NCBI GenBank assembly: GCA_944326495.1
Contig: CALVEE010000185.1
Span: 1 to 9,150, forward strand
Reading direction: 5' to 3'
Origin: Candidatus Gastranaerophilales bacterium
GTDB taxonomy: Bacteria; Cyanobacteriota; Vampirovibrionia; Gastranaerophilales; Gastranaerophilaceae
Length of the DNA: 9,150 bases
Positions 6,342-9,150 of this stretch are shown here, one piece after another (the first letter of the stretch is position 1; each line of letters starts with the position of its first letter). The notes under the pieces were generated by a model. It had not been told where the DNA came from, made no database searches, and saw only the letters and a program-made list of their open reading frames with translations. The translations under genes and the position numbers were made by a program.

Positions 6342-6353
6342 CAAAACGTTTTG
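6342..6353. promoter_or_regulatory. 12-bp perfect palindrome CAAAACGTTTTG after rsmI
   Basis: The palindrome lies 6 bp past the rsmI stop. A second symmetry overlaps it on the minus strand, TTTTGAAA facing TTTCAAAA across about 10-12 nt, without a following T tract. It may be an operator for the downstream small gene or a 3'-end hairpin; a palindrome this AT-rich can also arise by chance. Confidence 0.25.
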
Positions 6354-6359
6354 TTACAA

Positions 6360-7172
6360 TTATTTACATTCAAGTGCCATCTTGTAAACATCATTCTTAT
6401 TTAAACCAAACAGAGAGGATAATATAACGGAAATTTCCTTATCTTTAAACCCCTTTGTTTTAAGTTCCCTTATTTTAGACTCAATATCAGCAAGCTCGGG
6501 GGTATTATCGGCATAAACCATACATATAATTTCACCTTTTATACCGTCTTTGAAATGCTCTATTATGTTAGAAATTTTATCAATTACAATTTCTTCAAAA
6601 AGTTTAGAAAGTTCTCTTCCAAGAGCTATGTTAACATCTCCCCGGGTTTGTTTAATTACATTCAGCGTTTTTAAAATTCTCTCCGGAGAGTCATAAAATA
6701 CCATATTACAGCCGGCAAATTTTTGTACAACAGAAGCAATCTGCGCTTCACTTCTCGGAATAAACCCAACAAAACTAAATTCTTCTCCGCCTCTGGGAAT
6801 TTGTGATAAAAAAGTTGTAATTGCGCTGGCACCCGGAAGGGATGTGACAGCATAACCCTGTTTTCTGACTGCTTCAACAATTATTCCCCCGGGATCGCAA
6901 ATCATAGGGGTTCCGGCATCTGATACAAGTGCTATAGATTTCCCGGCTTCCAGTTCGCTTAGAAAAAAATCCACCCTCTCTCTTTCATTATATTTATGAT
7001 AGGAAATACACTTTGTCCTTATATTATAATGGTTGAGGAGTTTCTGTGTTACTCTTGTATCCTCACAGGCTATAAAATCAACCTCTTTCAGAATTTCGAC
7101 CGCTCTCAAAGTTATATCCTGAATATTTCCGATAGGAGTCGGCACTACATAAAACTGAAACTTTCTTGTCAT
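6360..7172 (-). CDS. rsmI: RsmI, 16S rRNA (cytidine-1402 2'-O)-methyltransferase
   Basis: RsmI uses S-adenosylmethionine to methylate the ribose of C1402 in the decoding centre of 16S rRNA. The 270 residues show the tetrapyrrole-methylase fold: VPTPIGNIQDITLRA (10-24), CEDTR (36-40), the cofactor loop SDAGTPMICDPG (84-95), LPGASA (112-117, where PGPSA is commoner), YDSPERILKTL (160-170) and GRELSKLFEE (185-194). The C-terminal tail (about 238-267) is the small helical domain usual in this family. Its ATG directly follows the stop codon of the preceding gene (TAGATG), with only a weak GTGGG ribosome site, so translation is probably coupled. The family assignment is secure from the motif order. 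Confidence 0.96.
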   Translation of the reverse strand: MTRKFQFYVVPTPIGNIQDITLRAVEILKEVDFIACEDTRVTQKLLNHYNIRTKCISYHKYNERERVDFFLSELEAGKSIALVSDAGTPMICDPGGIIVEAVRKQGYAVTSLPGASAITTFLSQIPRGGEEFSFVGFIPRSEAQIASVVQKFAGCNMVFYDSPERILKTLNVIKQTRGDVNIALGRELSKLFEEIVIDKISNIIEHFKDGIKGEIICMVYADNTPELADIESKIRELKTKGFKDKEISVILSSLFGLNKNDVYKMALECK

Positions 7173-7586
7173 CTAATTATCCCACTTGGTTTTATCCAGA
7201 AATGTTTTCACCGCATCAATAAGATTATCAGGAGTTTCTAAAGAAGGCTCTTTTCCCGTATCAATTTCTTGAGACCCTGCAAATCCGGCGCGGATTTTAT
7301 TATAAAGACTCAAGAGAAGGTACAGAATAATTGAGGATATTGCAACCCCCGCCATTGCAAGCAAAAACTTTTTGGCAATTTTTCTTTTGCTTACCGGCTG
7401 TTTGTAAGTTATTGCTTCCTGCTCTTTAGCTGCACTACTGTTTGCTTTAATCTGCTCAAAAGTTTCCGTCTGGACTTCCTGATTAATCGTATTTGCAGAA
7501 AAGTCACTATTTATTGGCTCTTCTGCAAGTATTGGAGTACAGAGAGCCAATAATAGCATGAGTGTTAATAATTTATTCTTCAACAT
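7173..7586 (-). CDS. Small exported or membrane-anchored protein, function unknown
   Basis: I do not recognise the family. The 137-residue product starts with a signal-peptide-like stretch (KNK followed by LLTLMLLLALCTPILA, likely cut after A21), then a polar, glutamate- and glutamine-rich segment (22-65). A basic patch SKRKIAKK (66-73) precedes one hydrophobic helix (about 74-95), and the tail is polar and acidic (about 104-137). If the signal is cleaved, the first half would lie outside the cytoplasmic membrane and the tail inside. The start overlaps the end of rne by 14 bp and the stop abuts the start of rsmI, so it is embedded in that operon. It lacks a good ribosome site of its own, consistent with coupling to rne. 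RNase E and its partners can sit at the membrane, but no link is shown here. Confidence 0.75.
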   Translation of the reverse strand: MLKNKLLTLMLLLALCTPILAEEPINSDFSANTINQEVQTETFEQIKANSSAAKEQEAITYKQPVSKRKIAKKFLLAMAGVAISSIILYLLLSLYNKIRAGFAGSQEIDTGKEPSLETPDNLIDAVKTFLDKTKWDN

Positions 7587-9150
7587 CCTTTTTTGCAGTC
7601 TTTCTTGTTCTTTTTTGTGAATTTCTATTTGGCCGGCGGGATCTTTTTACCGGCTTAGTATCCTCTGCCTGTTTTTTTTCTTTTACCCCATCATCAGTTT
7701 CCGGCTTAACATCATCGGTCTTGCTCTTATCAGCGTCTTCTGCAATAACCGGCGCGATTTCAGCTCCGTCATTTATAACCGTCTGCGCTAAGTTTTCCGC
7801 AGCAACATCAGATTTCTTAAGCTTTCTTCCCCGGCCGCGGGTTTTAACAGCTTTGGCCTTTTCTTCCTGAATTTCTTTTACTTCTTCCTGTGCAGTTACA
7901 GACGGATTTTCTGTCATTTCCAGCTTTTCTTCCTGAATAACAGGCTGTTCTTTAATTTCCTCTTTTTCAGGCTTATTATTGAACTTATTATTAAATTTCT
8001 TCTTACCGCCCATAGGAAGCTTAATCTTAGCGGCTTTTGCACGATACTCGCCTTCAGAAGTCGCTGATGCGAATTTCAAATCTTCCATTATATATCCGTT
8101 ACCCTGACAGTGCGGACAGCGTTTTGCAAATATTTCGCTCAAAGCCTGTCCCTGACGGTGACGTGTCATCTCTACAAGTCCAAGATCTGAAAGCTGGCCG
8201 ACCTGCGGTTTCGCCTTATCAGCTTCCATCGCCATTTCAAGCTCTTCCATCATTGTTAATTTATCAACGCGGGAAGTCATATCAATAAAGTCTATAATAA
8301 TGAGTCCGCCGATATTTCTTAATGTTAGCTGCCGTGCAATTTCATGAACAGCTTCAATATTAGTCTTAAGAATAGTTTCATCTTGAGTTGCGGAATTTGT
8401 AAACTTACCGCTGTTAACGTCAATAACCGTTAATGCTTCCGTTGTCTGAATGAACAAATACCCGCCGGATGGCAGATTAACTTTCATCTGCAGAGCCGCT
8501 TTAATCTCTTTATGAATATCCATTGCAACTAAAAGCGGTTCAGAACCTTTATAAAGAGTTACATTAATATTCTTATTCATATGCCAGTTCTGGAGGATAT
8601 TTTGAACTCTGTTTAGTGCAAAAGCAGTGTCTACAATAATTTCCTGTGTTTCTTCATTGCAGGCCTCTCTTATAACCCGATAGAGCAGATCCTGATCTCT
8701 GTATAAAAGGTTCGGCGGAGTAAGGCTTTCTGCTGATGTGATAATATTATTCCATTTTTCAAGAAGAATTTCTAAATCCTCCTGAATATCTGCTTCTGTC
8801 TGGCCTTCGGCTTCTGTTCTTACAATAATCCCGACACCTACGGGTTTTAGAAGATTAACGATTGATTTTAATCTGGCTCTTTCCTTTGCGGAAGTGATTT
8901 TTTTGCTGACATTAATTCCTGCCTCATTTGGCATAAGAACCAAAAATCTTCCGGGAAGCGAAATTTCTGTAGTAACCCGAGGCCCCTTGTGCCCTGTCGG
9001 TTCTTTTACAACCTGAACCACAAGTTTTTGTTTCGGTTTTAATTTATCCTGCAAAGCGCCTTTCCCTGAAACATCCTGTGCATGCAGAAAACCCATTTTA
9101 TCAGAGCCTACATTTACAAACGCAGCCTCAATAGAGGGTAAAATATTTTC
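7573..9150 (-). CDS. rne: Ribonuclease E/G family endoribonuclease (5' end outside window)
   Basis: RNase E/G cuts single-stranded RNA in mRNA decay and rRNA/tRNA maturation. 525 codons are present; the frame is open to the window edge and enters within the S1 RNA-binding domain (LPSIEAAFVNVGSDKMGFLH), so the N-terminal few dozen residues are missing. In window numbering, LTVIDVNSG holds a catalytic metal-binding Asp (D244) and LIIIDFIDM the second (D287); the zinc-link motif CPHCQGNG is at 345-352. After about residue 355 the protein becomes a low-complexity tail with alternating acidic and Lys/Arg-rich stretches, ending KRTRKTAKKDVEE. The internal ATG at 9096 is not the true start. The tail is longer than in RNase G and shorter than in E. 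coli RNase E, as in cyanobacterial-type enzymes. It leads the rne-rsmI unit. Confidence 0.94.
   Translation of the reverse strand, partial: ENILPSIEAAFVNVGSDKMGFLHAQDVSGKGALQDKLKPKQKLVVQVVKEPTGHKGPRVTTEISLPGRFLVLMPNEAGINVSKKITSAKERARLKSIVNLLKPVGVGIIVRTEAEGQTEADIQEDLEILLEKWNNIITSAESLTPPNLLYRDQDLLYRVIREACNEETQEIIVDTAFALNRVQNILQNWHMNKNINVTLYKGSEPLLVAMDIHKEIKAALQMKVNLPSGGYLFIQTTEALTVIDVNSGKFTNSATQDETILKTNIEAVHEIARQLTLRNIGGLIIIDFIDMTSRVDKLTMMEELEMAMEADKAKPQVGQLSDLGLVEMTRHRQGQALSEIFAKRCPHCQGNGYIMEDLKFASATSEGEYRAKAAKIKLPMGGKKKFNNKFNNKPEKEEIKEQPVIQEEKLEMTENPSVTAQEEVKEIQEEKAKAVKTRGRGRKLKKSDVAAENLAQTVINDGAEIAPVIAEDADKSKTDDVKPETDDGVKEKKQAEDTKPVKRSRRPNRNSQKRTRKTAKKDVEE

Noticed and set aside
1..9150. tRNA genes, rRNA genes or a CRISPR array
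   Set aside because: No cloverleaf, rRNA block or regularly spaced repeat series was seen on either strand.

Overview
This is a compact, AT-rich bacterial window in which every supported gene lies on the minus strand, so genes run from high to low coordinates. Products recognised from sequence are an RNase E/G (rne), the 16S rRNA methyltransferase RsmI, a DegT-family sugar aminotransferase, a GGDEF protein and the peptidoglycan/division genes murD-ftsW-murG. The organism is a diderm-style or cyanobacteria-related lineage with short intergenic gaps, tight overlaps and AT-rich codon use. My best guess is a gut Melainabacteria/Gastranaerophilales-like genome. That is an inference from the gene mix and composition only; no marker here proves it.

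Layout in the direction of transcription. (1) 9150-6034: rne (5' end outside the window), a small signal-peptide/membrane protein overlapping it by 14 bp, rsmI starting directly after that gene's stop codon, then a previously uncounted 51-codon small gene, closed by a strong intrinsic terminator at 6034-6066. This looks like one RNA-metabolism transcription unit. (2) 6033-5458: about 580 bp without a credible gene. It holds an imperfect inverted-repeat-bounded element of roughly 300-330 bp (about 5641-5970) whose interior is rich in RNA-type helices, including a GNRA-capped hairpin, a long hairpin with one bulge and a possible pseudoknot. Next to it is a hairpin/direct-repeat cluster (5587-5633) and then a likely promoter for the aminotransferase. 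(3) 5457-4339: a PLP-dependent sugar-nucleotide aminotransferase standing alone, without other sugar genes. (4) 4238-3366: a diguanylate-cyclase-like protein with a degenerate receiver domain and an altered GDEEF signature, separated from the aminotransferase by a terminator-like hairpin and followed by a clear terminator at 3336-3360. (5) 3274-1: the murD-ftsW-murG part of a division and cell-wall (dcw) cluster. The genes overlap one another; murG runs off the left edge.

How the genes work together: MurD makes UDP-MurNAc-L-Ala-D-Glu in the cytoplasm, MurG adds GlcNAc to lipid I to give lipid II, and FtsW polymerises lipid II at the septum, so this trio covers cytoplasmic, membrane-surface and polymerisation steps of one pathway. 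RsmI and RNase E/G act on rRNA and RNA turnover. The GGDEF protein and the aminotransferase could link second-messenger signalling to surface glycans, but nothing beyond adjacency supports that.

The most unusual part is the noncoding element at 5641-5970. I could not assign it to a known RNA or insertion-sequence family by eye.
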